64,000 bases of DNA from Undibacterium sp. 5I1 (GCF_034314085.1 NZ_JAVIWI010000001.1:3658001-3722000), one strand, 5' to 3'; positions 9,388 through 19,296 are shown, counted from the stretch's first letter. Made by a program: numbers and translations. The notes: generated from the letters alone by a model not told the origin.

Positions 9388-9458
9388 ACCACAAATCCAT
9401 TGGTTTGTTCCCGATGTGAAATCGTCTACGTTGCGTCCTTAAGACTGTTCATAAGATG

Positions 9459-9475
9459 AAGGCGATGCCTTTTTT
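9459..9475 (+). terminator. short terminator-like hairpin
   Basis: AAGGC-GAT-GCCTT followed by TTTT forms a 5-bp stem with a T-run on the + strand, 72 bp after the small membrane protein gene and just before the end of the convergent peptidase gene. The stem is short, so the call is tentative. Confidence 0.4.
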
Positions 9476-9496
9476 CGACAATCCATTTTAAAGAAA

Positions 9497-10900
9497 TCAG
9501 CGCAAAGGCAAGGGATAGCTGGCAACGCTTGCATTTCCTTTTTTATCTACGGCTTGCACTCCAAAAAACACATTGTCCTTCGACACATTTTTCATCGTGT
9601 AACTGGTGACGTTGCCGACGTCCAGGCTGTGTTGCCAGTTGGCTGCGGTGGTCTCGCGCCAGAGAATGCGGTAGCCTGCCAGGTCGGTTTCGGAATTGGC
9701 TTGCCATACCAGGCTGGTGCTGTTTTCGAGTTGTGCGGTTTGTATTTTGACTTGCGCAGGTGATGCCGGTGCAAGTGCCAGTGTGGCTAAGGCTGCGGCG
9801 TTTACTCGTGCTACTTGTGCGGTGTAATTGACGTCGACAAACTCGGGCAGGTCGCCGATCTTGATGCCGTTTTCCGTGCGTACATCTTGATGCTGATGAT
9901 TGAAATCTTCATTTGGTTCGGTGAAGCGCAAGGCGGCGTAGCCTTGTTCTAAAAACGGAATATGATCGCCGCCGCGCAGGTAGCGGTCGCGGCGGTTGAC
10001 GATGGTGATTTTAAAATCGGGTACATAGGTTTCACCGATCTGCTTGACCTGTCGTGCCAGCTGGCGCGAGATAGAATCATTCTCGCCGCCGGTAGAAATC
10101 AAGGTGCGTAACGGTTCTGGCAATTCAGCGAGGGCTGGAATACCTTCTGCAAATAAACGCACCTGGTTATTGTCAATATGGCCGTCATCCGCGCGCGAGC
10201 TGCCGATGATGTCGTTGGTGAACATGCCTGCAATATTCATATTTTTTGCCCGGGCGGATTTTGCAAAATGTGCCGCGCCGAACAGGCCTTGCTCTTCACC
10301 TGCTACCGCCATAAAAATCAGATTGGCGTTGAACTTGTATTTGGATTGCGCCATGACGCACGCCATTTCCATTACGGCCGCCGTGCCGGAGGCGTCGTCA
10401 TTGGCGCCGGGTGCCACGGAGGTGGCATCCATCACATCGGTCGCGCGGGTGTCGTAATGTCCGCTGACGACGTAGTAGCGATCGCTGGGGACTACACTTT
10501 TTAGCTCGGCCACTACGTTGACGATGTCGGTCGCTTGCGTCAGCCTACGGCCAGCGGCTTCGGTATAGCTATCAAAGCTCACATTGAGTTTGCCATTCGC
10601 ACCGCAGCGTTCCAATTCAGACTTGATCCAGCGCCTTGCTGCACCGATGCCACGAGTATCGGACTTCGTGTCCGACATGGTGTGCCGTGTACCAAAACTG
10701 ACTAGTTTATTGATGTAAGCGTCGATCCGTTGAGCCGAAATTTCTTGCACAATATGTTCGACCATCGCTTGCTTGACGATGGCTTTTTGTGGCGCGTCTT
10801 TAGCCAATTCTTCTGCCTGCACCGATAGGGAAGGGAGCGAAAAAGGCAGCAAAACCAATGTGCCAATGAGGCTGGCGGATATCTTATTGAGTTTCAACAT
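9497..10900 (-). CDS. secreted M28-family zinc metallopeptidase with C-terminal Ig/FnIII-like domain
   Basis: The start is ATG 10900, 6 bp after GGAG, giving 467 residues. A signal peptide (about residues 1-32, ending SVQAEE) sends it to the periplasm or outside. The M28 metal ligands are all visible: SGHYDTRA, PGANDDASGTA, AVAGEEQGLFGA (Glu-Glu pair), FTNDIIG and HQHQD near residue 340. M28 enzymes are aminopeptidases or carboxypeptidases with two zincs. The last 90 or so residues (VKIQTAQL to the end) look like a fibronectin-III-type domain. A decayed second copy of just this tail occurs at 27303-27446. Confidence 0.9.
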   Translation of the reverse strand: MLKLNKISASLIGTLVLLPFSLPSLSVQAEELAKDAPQKAIVKQAMVEHIVQEISAQRIDAYINKLVSFGTRHTMSDTKSDTRGIGAARRWIKSELERCGANGKLNVSFDSYTEAAGRRLTQATDIVNVVAELKSVVPSDRYYVVSGHYDTRATDVMDATSVAPGANDDASGTAAVMEMACVMAQSKYKFNANLIFMAVAGEEQGLFGAAHFAKSARAKNMNIAGMFTNDIIGSSRADDGHIDNNQVRLFAEGIPALAELPEPLRTLISTGGENDSISRQLARQVKQIGETYVPDFKITIVNRRDRYLRGGDHIPFLEQGYAALRFTEPNEDFNHQHQDVRTENGIKIGDLPEFVDVNYTAQVARVNAAALATLALAPASPAQVKIQTAQLENSTSLVWQANSETDLAGYRILWRETTAANWQHSLDVGNVTSYTMKNVSKDNVFFGVQAVDKKGNASVASYPLPLR

Positions 10901-11059
10901 AGTGATCTCCAAAAAGCGAGTGAGGTGGTTAGTGAATTAGCGGGTGAAGCCGAGGTCAGCAATCATAACAGCCTGATAAAAAACTGTTTACGCAGGTGGG
11001 GCTTATTGATTTTTATGGCGAATTGTTTGCTGTATTCGCTAGATATTTTCTACACTTTG

Positions 11060-11153
11060 AATATATACACCACTATGTATATATGGAATGTCCAATTAAA
11101 GTCTAGGTAATTGGGTATTTTTATAAAATATATTGGGGAGTATGTGATATTTT
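11060..11153 (-). repeat. ATACTCCCC/GAGTAT intergenic element, copy 2
   Basis: On the reverse strand the ACATACTCCCC arm is followed by an AT-rich spacer, a CCAATT...AATTGG hairpin and a diverged right arm (ATATATACATAGTGGTGTATATAT). It lies in the 10901-11389 gap between two same-strand genes. The remainder of that gap has no gene; 11205-11245 carries a sequence like the common ATTCC...GGAATC palindromes. Confidence 0.55.
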
Positions 11154-11315
11154 CAACTTTATTCCGGTTGATTATGGATGCTCGTTTTACCGATTTTCAA
11201 AAAGAACGCGGTCGTTATTCCGGCGTGGTTTCCGCAGGAATCTAGCGACTGTTGTTGCATGACACATCAGGCTAAACCGGTCATTGAGTCATCTTATATC
11301 GAGAAAATCCAGACC

Positions 11316-11344
11316 AAAAAAAAGGAACCCGTCGGATTCCTTTT
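11316..11344 (-). terminator. rho-independent terminator of the MBL-fold hydrolase gene
   Basis: On the reverse strand AAGGAATCC and GGGTTCCTT pair around a 4-base loop and are followed by eight T. It is 46 bp beyond the stop codon at 11390. Confidence 0.8.
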
Positions 11345-11389
11345 GGTGTCAATACTATGGACTAGCCAGAGACTAATTAGGTATCAGGC

Positions 11390-12367
11390 TTAGTTGGCTG
11401 GTGCGTAGTTCAATGGTACCCATGCGTAGGCCTTGCCTTCAGTACGGACATAGCCCATACCCGGGAAAGATAAGTGTGCCGCAGCGACCATGTAGCCTTC
11501 TTTTGCTGCATCGGCATAGGCTTTTTTGCGTTCTGCAGCGGCGGATTTGCTGTCAGAATCAAAACCGATTGTGACTGCCGGGCTGTCAAACTGGACTGCT
11601 GCTACGTGCATCAGATCGCCCCATAACATCAGCTTTTGTCCTTTGCTTTCTACCAGATAAGTGGTGTGACCTGCGGTATGGCCATAGCTGGCGATGGCTT
11701 TGATGCCAGGCGCCAGATCGGTATTGCCGTCAAACGATTTGAATTTGTCGGCTTTGACATAAGGGTTTAAGGATGCCATTGCACCTTGAAAGAAGCCTTT
11801 GGAATCGGCTGGCGCTTTGTCCAGATTGGCCTGACTTAACCAGAAGTCAGCATCATGTTTGTCTGCACGGACAACCGCATTAGGGAAGGCGAGTTTATCG
11901 CCGTTCATTAAGCCGCCGACGTGATCGGGATGCATGTGTGTGATGTAGATTTCATCGACTTGCTCAGGCAGATAACCGGATGCTTTCAGGTTATTTGCCA
12001 GCTTGCCCAGGGTTGGGCCAAACAAACCCGCCGCGCCGGTGTCGATCAAAATTAATTTGCTGCCCGTGTTGATCAGGTAGCCGTTGACCGAGGTATCCAG
12101 CGGGCTATGCTGATGTACTTTTGCCAGCGCTTTGTTAGTTTTGTCAGCAGTGGTGTTGGTCAATAATTTATCCACTGGCAAGGCAACTGTGCCATCTGAT
12201 AAGGCAGTCACTTCAAAATCACCGAGCATGACGCGGTAGTAACCGGGGGCAGAAGTTTTAACCATAGGGGCAGCTGCGTTGGCAGTGCTTGTACCTACTA
12301 AAGTGAATGCGGCTGTAGCAGTCATCAGCGCCAAAGTACTGGCGCGCAAAATACGGGCGGTTGTCAC
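11390..12367 (-). CDS. secreted metallo-beta-lactamase-fold hydrolase
   Basis: The start is GTG 12367, preceded by GGAGATAAAAAC; the upstream ATG at 12391 has no ribosome binding site and would put this site inside the gene. The protein has 325 residues and begins with a signal peptide ending near ANAAAP. The zinc site HMHPDHVGG is followed by GHTAGH and by GDLMH, the usual order for the fold. The overall shape (GDFEVTALSDGTVALP at the start, LIDTGAAG before the HxHxDH) fits the periplasmic MBL hydrolases often labelled lactonase-like. A quorum-quenching role is possible but not shown. Confidence 0.88.
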   Translation of the reverse strand: MTTARILRASTLALMTATAAFTLVGTSTANAAAPMVKTSAPGYYRVMLGDFEVTALSDGTVALPVDKLLTNTTADKTNKALAKVHQHSPLDTSVNGYLINTGSKLILIDTGAAGLFGPTLGKLANNLKASGYLPEQVDEIYITHMHPDHVGGLMNGDKLAFPNAVVRADKHDADFWLSQANLDKAPADSKGFFQGAMASLNPYVKADKFKSFDGNTDLAPGIKAIASYGHTAGHTTYLVESKGQKLMLWGDLMHVAAVQFDSPAVTIGFDSDSKSAAAERKKAYADAAKEGYMVAAAHLSFPGMGYVRTEGKAYAWVPLNYAPAN

Positions 12368-12757
12368 GTTTTTATCTCCGAAGATGCGCAAAATAGCGTG
12401 GATGCATTATGCCGAAGTTTTTAGAATTCTGCTTTTGACGACAATACGCGGGAGCTTGATTTTTCTGACGCCTTAGCAAGAGCTAGAATGAACGCCACCG
12501 CGCAATCCATCGGGCCTTTTGGTTTGAACCCTTCGGGAGTAGCCTAAACGGCTACATAGCGTTTGGACTGATTCGCATTCTCAAATATATGTCAACACAC
12601 CGTAGTTGTTATCGTGAGAACGGCGTCGCTTTTAAGCAGGGGGTATGGGGCAACAAACGTCGCTGGATTCCGGCTAAAACCTCGCCGCAATAATGTCCCC
12701 ACTTCTGAATATCAATCCCACTTGGATCAAAGTCTAAGCTGAATACAGGCAATATTT

Positions 12758-12845
12758 AAATATACTCCCCTATTTTTCTGTAAAAATCGCCTTGTGAACC
12801 ATAAAATACGTGGGCGATTAAATATACATGAGGTGAGTATATATA
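12758..12845 (+). repeat. ATACTCCCC/GAGTAT intergenic element, copy 3
   Basis: AAATATACTCCCC, then a TAAAAAT spacer, then a hairpin with ATCGCC and GGCGAT sides, then TTAAATATACATGAGGTGAGTATATAT. The stem sequence differs from copies 4, 6 and 7 but still pairs. It lies in the 12368-12982 gap, where 12470-12750 has no recognisable gene. Confidence 0.7.
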
Positions 12846-12947
12846 ATCATCCAATAGCAGATTTTTAAGTTCAACGCCGAGCTTAGCGTTAAATTCAAGC
12901 TTAAATTCAGTATTTATTGTTGGCGTAGACATTCGGGCACAATAAGA

Positions 12948-12973
12948 AACTGCAGCGTCGATGCTGCAGTTTT
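12948..12973 (-). terminator. terminator of the chemotaxis receptor gene
   Basis: AAACTGCAGC (12948-12957) pairs with GCTGCAGTTTT (12963-12973), a 10-bp stem with a 5-base loop, 10 bp past the MCP stop on the reverse strand. The downstream tract is TTTCTTATT, so termination on that strand is plausible; the + strand has four T. Confidence 0.6.
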
Positions 12974-12982
12974 GAGTCAGTC

Positions 12983-14635
12983 CTAATTCAGTTTCAAGAC
13001 CTTCATAAACTTGCCCATTGCAGAGGGTGCGTCCTCAAGTGAAACCGCTGGCGATGCCGAGACTGGTGTTTTTCGTTGCGGCATAATCCCTTGTTCCAGC
13101 TTGAAGGCGGAGACAGTTTTTGCCAGCGTTGCGGCTTGATCTTCCATGCTTTCGGCGGCGGCGGCGGCTTGTTCTACCAAGGCGGCGTTTTGCTGTGTCA
13201 TCTCGTCCATCTGTGTGATGGCGCGGTTGACTTCTTCAATCCCAGAACTTTGTTCCTGCCCGGCGGCAGTGATTTCCGCCATGATGTCGGCGACTTGTTT
13301 GACCGATTTAACGATGTCATCCATGGTCTTGCCTGCGGCATCAACCAGCTTGCCACCGGCATTGACTTTTTCTACCGAATCACCGATCAGCGTTTTGATC
13401 TCTTTTGCCGCACCGGCGCTGCGCTGCGCCAGGTTACGTACTTCGGATGCGACCACTGCAAAACCACGTCCTTGTTCACCGGCGCGGGCGGCTTCGACTG
13501 CGGCATTCAACGCTAAAATATTGGTCTGGAAAGCGATGCCGTCGATGACGCCGATGATGTCCACAATCTTGCGTGAGCTTTCTTTAATCGAGGTCATGGT
13601 GTCGACCACCTGACCAACTTCTTTACCGCCCTTGACCGCAAAATTAGAAGCAGATACGACCAGCGTATTTGCTTGTCGCGCATTGTCGGCATTGTGTCTG
13701 ACGGTGGCAGTGATTTCTTCCATCGAGCTGGCGGTTTCTTCCAACGCGCCTGCCTGAGTTTCGGTACGTGAAGACAAATCAGCGTTACCGCTGGAGATTT
13801 CTGCCGAGGCAATGGCGATCGCGTCGGTGCCAGTACGGACTTCGCTGACGATGCGGTGCAAGCTATCGTTCATCTCTTTTAAGGCATTGAGTAATTCACT
13901 GATTTCGTCCGAGCCAGAGGTCTCTTGATGGTACGAGAGTTCACCAGCCGCAACTCGTTTAGCGATTACCAATGCGTCTTGTAACGGTATTGTGATGCTG
14001 CGTCTGAGGACGATAGAAAACGCGGCGCCAATCAACAACATCACGCCGCCAATACCAAACAGCAAGGTGGACAGACGCTTGCCTTTGCTCTCGGTTTCGC
14101 CAGAGAGTTCTTGCGCGGCCTTATTTTGCAGATCAACCAGTTTATTGATTTCTACCAGCGCTTGCTGTTGCAAGGGATCGATTTTGCTGGCGATGACTTT
14201 GACCGCTTCTTCGCTGTTGAAGTTGAGAATCATCTTGTAAGCCTCTTTGTAAGGCTCATCCGTTTTTTGATCAAGCTGATTAATACTGTCGATGATCTTT
14301 TTTTCGCTATCGCTTAAACCAACCGCCACCAATTTGTCGCGCGCCTCAATAAAGCGGGCACGCTGGACTTTGACGATGGCTTTTTGTTTATCGATTTCGG
14401 CGATGTCGGTTTGTAGACCAATGTTGCGCAGCGCCAGGCCGCCTTCTAACAAACCACTTTTCATGGCAGCGGCTAAAGCGGTTTTATTATTGGAATATTC
14501 GACTCCGGCGATCATCTGATGTCGATTGCTGGCACTAAAAATACTGTCGGTAATCAACAACAAAATCAGCATCGCTAAGATCACACCAAAGCCGATACTG
14601 AGACGGGTTCCTATGCGCAGGTTGCGTAGATTCAT
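12983..14635 (-). CDS. methyl-accepting chemotaxis protein
   Basis: This is a chemoreceptor that would signal through CheW/CheA. The start is ATG 14635 ([12 protein letters not shown]), following TGGGGAATCACG; the longer frame upstream has no homology. The protein has 550 residues: membrane helix 1 at about 12-32, a four-helix-bundle periplasmic sensor domain, helix 2 at about 190-210, HAMP, then the signalling domain. The highly conserved hairpin tip appears as [20 protein letters not shown] with [16 protein letters not shown] after it. The end is a short linker and a tail without the NWETF-type CheR-binding pentapeptide. It is intact, unlike the related receptor at 3064-4649. Confidence 0.95.
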   Translation of the reverse strand: MNLRNLRIGTRLSIGFGVILAMLILLLITDSIFSASNRHQMIAGVEYSNNKTALAAAMKSGLLEGGLALRNIGLQTDIAEIDKQKAIVKVQRARFIEARDKLVAVGLSDSEKKIIDSINQLDQKTDEPYKEAYKMILNFNSEEAVKVIASKIDPLQQQALVEINKLVDLQNKAAQELSGETESKGKRLSTLLFGIGGVMLLIGAAFSIVLRRSITIPLQDALVIAKRVAAGELSYHQETSGSDEISELLNALKEMNDSLHRIVSEVRTGTDAIAIASAEISSGNADLSSRTETQAGALEETASSMEEITATVRHNADNARQANTLVVSASNFAVKGGKEVGQVVDTMTSIKESSRKIVDIIGVIDGIAFQTNILALNAAVEAARAGEQGRGFAVVASEVRNLAQRSAGAAKEIKTLIGDSVEKVNAGGKLVDAAGKTMDDIVKSVKQVADIMAEITAAGQEQSSGIEEVNRAITQMDEMTQQNAALVEQAAAAAESMEDQAATLAKTVSAFKLEQGIMPQRKTPVSASPAVSLEDAPSAMGKFMKVLKLN

Positions 14636-15038
14636 CGTGATTCCCCATGATAAGAATGTGACGTCATCGCAGACGGTGCGATGCTTTTGAAGCAAATTCG
14701 AGACAGTAATCTATGAGCAAACCTGTTAGCAGACAGCCTAAAAAGAGATTGCCCATAATGACAGATAGCAATAGCACAGAACTACCGTAACAGAGTTTTA
14801 CATGAAGAAAATTTTGAATCAGATAAATAGTTTCGAACAAGCTATGGTAATCAAATCACTTAAGCTTATTCTTTCATTAAGAGATTTTTGTTGATTGCCA
14901 CAACGTCGATATCTGTTAATCATATTACGTCAAAAATTGCTGCATTGCACTTTGATACTTTGCGGTGTGGTAAGCACCACAAATTTGCTCATTTTCTGTC
15001 GCTTAAATCTCAACTAAACCAGTCACAGTGGACGCCTT

Positions 15039-15080
15039 TATAATAGTAAAGTCAAAATAACAAAGTCGAAATAACAAAGT
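15039..15080 (+). promoter_or_regulatory. possible -10 box and 14-bp tandem repeat ahead of the thioesterase operon
   Basis: TATAAT at 15039-15044 is a perfect -10 hexamer but has no good -35 partner. Immediately after it, AAAGTCxAAATAAC is repeated twice (15048-15061 and 15062-15075) with a third partial AAAGT. This could be a direct-repeat protein binding site. The rest of the 14636-15190 gap shows nothing else I can support. Confidence 0.3.
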
Positions 15081-15190
15081 TAAGCGGGTTCAGTCCGGGT
15101 TAAACCATCTTTGTCAGCTTGTGGACTTACGTTTGCTTAATTGCATCTGCTCATTGCGTCACCTAACCTTGATCTTATTACTGCATCGAT

Positions 15191-15655
15191 ATGAATAGCA
15201 TACCAAGCACAACATCAGCCACACCAAGTACATCAGCTAGCAGCTTAACAGCAGACAGTCTGAACCAATTCGGTAGTCAATTTTTGCCAGGGCATTTGGG
15301 TATCCGCATCACAGAATTAGAAGGCAAAACCGTACGTGCTGAATTGACTGTCGTTCCGTCGCTAATGGCACCTAACGGCTTTTTACATGCGGGCAGCGTC
15401 GTCACCCTGGCAGACACCGCTTGCGGCTACGGCTGCATCAACAACTTGCCAGCCGGCGCGAGTAGCTTCACCACGATAGAACTCAAATCCAATCACCTCG
15501 GCACAGCACGCGATGGCATTGTAGAAGTCGTCGCCACCGCCGTCCATGTCGGGCGCACGACCCAAGTCTGGGACGCGACTGTCAGCCATCAGGGCAAAAC
15601 CATCGCGCTGTTCCGTTGTACACAAATGGTGTTATTTCCTAAGGAAGTAAAATGA
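15191..15655 (+). CDS. PaaI-type hotdog-fold thioesterase
   Basis: The protein has 154 residues. It belongs to the PaaI/YbgC-like 4-hydroxybenzoyl/phenylacetyl-CoA thioesterase superfamily and would hydrolyse an acyl-CoA. A Ser/Thr-rich N-terminal extension (about 25 residues) precedes the hotdog domain. The domain shows LMAPNGFLHAGSVVTLADTACGYG, the long helix with the general Asn/His-Gly and Asp/Ala catalytic region, and TTIELKSNHL and VGRTTQVWDA further on. Its stop overlaps the start of the next thioesterase gene by 4 bp (ATGA), so the two are translationally coupled. Confidence 0.88.
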   Translation: MNSIPSTTSATPSTSASSLTADSLNQFGSQFLPGHLGIRITELEGKTVRAELTVVPSLMAPNGFLHAGSVVTLADTACGYGCINNLPAGASSFTTIELKSNHLGTARDGIVEVVATAVHVGRTTQVWDATVSHQGKTIALFRCTQMVLFPKEVK

Positions 15656-16185
15656 GCGATCTCAGCAACCCGGTCTTACAACAATGGCTGGCAAAAGAAG
15701 TTGAAATCCGCGCCAGACTGCAGCTAACTGGGGTTGTGCCGCTGGAGCAGATGAAGCAATTCAGTGGATTAGAGTTTTTGCAAGGCATCCTCAACGGCGA
15801 GTTACCACGACCACATATCGGCGAGACTATGGATTTTTTTCCGGTCGAAGGCGAAGCAGGACGTATCGTGTTCCAGGGCACGCCTGGCCGTCAGCATTAC
15901 AATCCGCTGGGCAGTGTGCATGGCGGCTACTTCTGTACCCTGCTTGATTCTGCCGTTGGCTGCGCAGTGCAATCGATGCTACCCAAAGGGATAGGCTATA
16001 CCACGCTAGAAATCAAAGTCAATCTGATCCGCGCACTGACAGATAAAACTGGACCGGTACGCGCTGAGGGTAAGGTCATTCAGGTCGGACGACAAGTCGG
16101 TACTGCCGAAGGCCGTATCGTAGATTCTTTAGGCAAGGTGTATGCACATGCAACGACGACTTGTTTGATTTTTCCTTTGCCTTGA
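15652..16185 (+). CDS. second PaaI-family thioesterase
   Basis: The protein has 177 residues with the hotdog helix motif NPLGSVHGGYFCTLLDSAVGCAV near residue 90, then GYTTLEIKVNLIRAL and a VGRQVGTAEGRI strand. An N-terminal extension (LEFLQGILNGELPRPHIGETMDF) is typical of the longer PaaI-like thioesterases. Pairing two different hotdog proteins in one operon suggests either a hetero-oligomer or two steps in CoA-thioester clearance. The substrate cannot be read from sequence. Confidence 0.88.
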   Translation: MSDLSNPVLQQWLAKEVEIRARLQLTGVVPLEQMKQFSGLEFLQGILNGELPRPHIGETMDFFPVEGEAGRIVFQGTPGRQHYNPLGSVHGGYFCTLLDSAVGCAVQSMLPKGIGYTTLEIKVNLIRALTDKTGPVRAEGKVIQVGRQVGTAEGRIVDSLGKVYAHATTTCLIFPLP

Positions 16186-16342
16186 TTAGCTCATGAGCGG
16201 CACCATCACTTCTGCTGTAAACATTGTCAAACAGTTCTGGTAACTGATGGCGACGAACGATTTTCACGCCACAACAGCAATCCTGCCAGAGACTTATCCG
16301 GCACATGCTAACCGGCAGCATTTGGTAGAGCTGATTAATTAA

Positions 16343-16885
16343 CTAAGCATTCTGCAGTGGCCAGCCAAAACCTGCCGCACGGAGTAAATAAGATTTCACA
16401 ATCAGGCGATGGAAAGGGGCAATCAATCTGAGATAAGCTCGCCCCAGATGATTGTGACAATGGACCACGGTTGAGATCGTTAGATAGCGTACTGGCTCGG
16501 GATGATTTGGCTGAGATTGCAACATCACAGACAATCTAAAATCTAAGTGCTTGTCGTTTTCTCCCAGCACAATTTCATTGCTACTTTTTTCATAGATTTT
16601 GAAGATATAAATCCGCCTGACATCTTTGTCAGATGACTCTACTAGCTGCTGAGAAGTTTTGATGCCAAAGCCAGCGACCAATACATCACGTAAGCGCATC
16701 AATTGATGTGCCCATGGCGCTTGTTGCGAGAGGACAAAGCGCGCCAGCACTTCTGGATCGTCACTGGCATCTGGCGGTAGTCGTACCGAGTACGCGTCTG
16801 CCAGATCCGGCTGATCGTACAGGTGGGTGATGCGCGATTGCTCGGGCAAGGGACTGGCAACAACCTGCTGGTAGGCACATTGCAT
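16343..16885 (-). CDS. DUF2867-like protein
   Basis: The protein has 180 residues. The order YSVRLPPDASDDPEVLARFVL, then APWAHQLMRLRDVLVAGFGIKTS, then IVLGENDKHLDFRLSVML and HCHNHLGRAYLRLIAPFHRLIVKSYLLRA fits DUF2867 as I know it, a family often next to oxidoreductases and TetR regulators. Function is unknown; a lipid- or small-molecule-binding fold is a guess. It lies 74 bp after the ABC1-kinase gene on the same strand and is probably the third gene of the operon TetR / ABC1 / DUF2867. Confidence 0.7.
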   Translation of the reverse strand: MQCAYQQVVASPLPEQSRITHLYDQPDLADAYSVRLPPDASDDPEVLARFVLSQQAPWAHQLMRLRDVLVAGFGIKTSQQLVESSDKDVRRIYIFKIYEKSSNEIVLGENDKHLDFRLSVMLQSQPNHPEPVRYLTISTVVHCHNHLGRAYLRLIAPFHRLIVKSYLLRAAGFGWPLQNA

Positions 16886-16959
16886 GATGAACTCCCGTAT
16901 GAGAAAACCTGAAAGATAAACAATCCGTATTGCGGCAATCTAGGATTTATGCGGAGCGA

Positions 16960-18378
16960 CTAAGCGCTTCGACAGTATCGACTTTCTGTGTCAGCATTAA
17001 GCCAAGGATTGCTGGTATCTACCACCGCGCCGATTTTGTACAGCATGTGCATCATGCCCATGTAAGCACGATCAAAATAGGGCATATCTTCATGGTAGCC
17101 TAAGGCTAATTTCACCAAGGTTTTGCCATGGTCAGTATCGGGTGCGGGGTATGGTGTTTTGTTTTTGAAATCAAACTGCTGCACTGTGAAAGGCTCTAGT
17201 TGCCAGTCAATCAAAGCTGCAGCAGCAGGTAGTAACAGCGTTTCGCAATCATGCAAACTCAACTCAGGTCGTATTAAGCCAAGCTCGATATATGCCTGGT
17301 GTACGGCAGCAAAAGAGGCTGCCGAGTTTGGATTTGTATTTTTGTCTGTGTTTAAGCTTGAGCCTGAAAATGAGTTAGAAACTGCACCCGCGTCCAGCAG
17401 CCCTCGCCATGCTTTAGCCATCGATGTACAAAACCCGGTTGAGATTGATTTGGTACAGCCAAAATCAATGACGCCTAACTGACCATCTGCCATAAACAAA
17501 AAATTACCAGGATGGGGATCGGCATGCAAGCGACCCAAATCACAAACGCTATGCCAGAACCAGTCGAACAATAATTGACCATAGTGATCGCGCTGAGCCT
17601 GACTAGGATTAGTGGTCAGCCACTGGTCAAGATGCAGACCGTCCAGCTTTTGCATGCTCAAAACCCGCTGGCTAGAATGGCTTGCTACGACAGCCGGGAT
17701 CACAATCCCGGGCAAGCGTACGCGCTCACCAAACCAGCGCAATTGTGCTGCCTCGTGTTCATAATCGAGTTCTTCGCCGAGCTTATGTTCCAGCTCGCTC
17801 ATGATGCTATCTAACAATTCTTTGCGAGGGACTAGATCAGAACCAAATGCCATCGTGTGCAAGAGACCGCTTAGCATGCGGATGTCGCTGCTGACTGAGG
17901 CAGCGATGCCCGGATATTGGACCTTCACTGCCAGCGCCTGACCATCTGCCAAGCTGGCATGATGCACTTGTCCCAAACTCGCAGCAGCAAACGATACCGG
18001 ATCGAAGTGCGCAAACAGGTGTTCGGGCGCTTGCCCAAATTCGCGGGTAAATACTTTATGCACCAAAGCGCGGTTGAGCGGCGTCACCTGGTAACAGCCT
18101 TTTGCCAGTTCACGTCGTATGCCTTCTGGCAAAAAGTTGGCTTCCATACTCAACAACTGCGAGATTTTTAAGGCAGTACCTTTCAACTGATTTAAGGCTT
18201 TAAATAAAATCCGCCCTAACTCGGCTTCATGCTGATCTTTTGCTGCTGCTTGCTGTTGTTCATCGCGGGTCAGCTGGCGTGCTTTATGCCCGACATGGTT
18301 AATGCCGGCATGCGCTAGGGCTAAACCACTGATGGCGCTGCGACTGAGCTTGCTGGTTGGTGGCGTGTTATTCATCAC
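16960..18378 (-). CDS. ABC1/UbiB-family atypical protein kinase-like protein
   Basis: The protein has 472 residues. The family (UbiB, AarF, COQ8) supports quinone or lipid metabolism with an ATP-binding kinase-like fold. Visible: the N-terminal KGTALKISQLLSM (the KxGQ motif, here KISQ), an Ala-rich loop AAASLGQVHHA, the Lys in ALAVKVQYPG, LHADPHPGNFLF as catalytic loop and GVIDFGCTK for the DFG metal site. The Gly-to-Ser change in KxGQ is unusual. The gene starts 4 bp inside the end of the TetR gene (ATGA overlap), so it is likely regulated by it. This looks like an accessory ABC1 protein rather than the housekeeping UbiB. Confidence 0.88.
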   Translation of the reverse strand: MMNNTPPTSKLSRSAISGLALAHAGINHVGHKARQLTRDEQQQAAAKDQHEAELGRILFKALNQLKGTALKISQLLSMEANFLPEGIRRELAKGCYQVTPLNRALVHKVFTREFGQAPEHLFAHFDPVSFAAASLGQVHHASLADGQALAVKVQYPGIAASVSSDIRMLSGLLHTMAFGSDLVPRKELLDSIMSELEHKLGEELDYEHEAAQLRWFGERVRLPGIVIPAVVASHSSQRVLSMQKLDGLHLDQWLTTNPSQAQRDHYGQLLFDWFWHSVCDLGRLHADPHPGNFLFMADGQLGVIDFGCTKSISTGFCTSMAKAWRGLLDAGAVSNSFSGSSLNTDKNTNPNSAASFAAVHQAYIELGLIRPELSLHDCETLLLPAAAALIDWQLEPFTVQQFDFKNKTPYPAPDTDHGKTLVKLALGYHEDMPYFDRAYMGMMHMLYKIGAVVDTSNPWLNADTESRYCRSA

Positions 18379-19100
18379 GCACCAAGACCACGTTTGGCCA
18401 GCTTCAACATGTCTAGTAAACCTGAGCCGTTTTGCATCAGGCGTGATAACTGATTGCGGATTAAGAATCCCGCCAGTTCTGACAGCTTATTGACCACGCC
18501 ACTCTTTAAGGCCAGCACCAACACCGCCAAGGTCAGATCGACTAACTGCGTGGTATCAGAAAATTCTTCGGATTCGTCCTTCAGCCAATAAGCAATCACC
18601 GCAAACAAATAATCGGCAAATAGACCACCCAATAAATTTTTAAAATCACAGGCGGCAATCTCACCGCTCTGCTCCGCCGCGTCGATAAACTTGACCACCT
18701 GCTCCCGCAATGCCTGCTGCCCGGGCATGTTGTCGCGCATCATCAACAGCGGCGATTTACCAACGATGGTGCGCGTGATTTCAACAAATTCTCGGTCCGC
18801 CAGCAACAACTCCAGTAAGGCATCAACCAATCGCTGCAAACGTTCTTGCAGACCAAACTGCTCCAGACCAGGCGTTTCTAGCGTCAGTTCCAAGACTATT
18901 TCTATGCACAACTCGTAATACGCCAGCAGCAGTTTCTCTTTGCTGGGGAAATATTTATAAATCGTCGCATCACCAATCCCAGCCTCGCGCGCGATCTGCT
19001 TCATGGTCGTCGCCTCATAACCATGCTCGGTAATCATATCGACCGCAGTCCGTATGACATGGCGACGGGTTTGCTCTTGCTGGGACTTAGATGTTTTCAT
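18375..19100 (-). CDS. TetR-family transcriptional regulator
   Basis: The protein has 241 residues. The N-terminal HTH is clear: IRTAVDMITEHGYEATTMKQIAREAGIGDATIYKYFPSKEKLL. The C-terminal ligand-binding region is helical and hydrophobic. It heads an operon with the ABC1-kinase and DUF2867 genes, the usual arrangement for a repressor of its own operon. A short perfect inverted repeat lies just upstream of the ATG. Confidence 0.92.
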   Translation of the reverse strand: MKTSKSQQEQTRRHVIRTAVDMITEHGYEATTMKQIAREAGIGDATIYKYFPSKEKLLLAYYELCIEIVLELTLETPGLEQFGLQERLQRLVDALLELLLADREFVEITRTIVGKSPLLMMRDNMPGQQALREQVVKFIDAAEQSGEIAACDFKNLLGGLFADYLFAVIAYWLKDESEEFSDTTQLVDLTLAVLVLALKSGVVNKLSELAGFLIRNQLSRLMQNGSGLLDMLKLAKRGLGA

Positions 19101-19108
19101 TTTGGAGA

Positions 19109-19122
19109 TTAACTATCGTTAA
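19109..19122. promoter_or_regulatory. candidate TetR operator
   Basis: TTAAC-TATC-GTTAA is a perfect 5-4-5 inverted repeat starting 9 bp upstream of the TetR start codon. A second 8-bp palindrome, AGTGCACT, follows at about 19134. Position alone makes an autoregulatory operator plausible; TetR operators are usually longer. Confidence 0.4.
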
Positions 19123-19296
19123 ATTCAATTATTAGTGCACTCAATGTATATTAAGTATTTTAAAAGTGCAATAAAATGATGATTTAAAGAGAGTTTGTAT
19201 GCATAAATGCCAGGCAAAGTGAACTGCTCCAAGACATTTAAACGCGTAAAAGAATCATCCATGATGTTTGTGATTACATAAAAATCCCAGTATTTT

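Noticed and set aside
12470..12750. Possible insertion-sequence fragment
   Set aside because: The stretch looks patchy, but no transposase motif, terminal repeat or direct repeat is visible.
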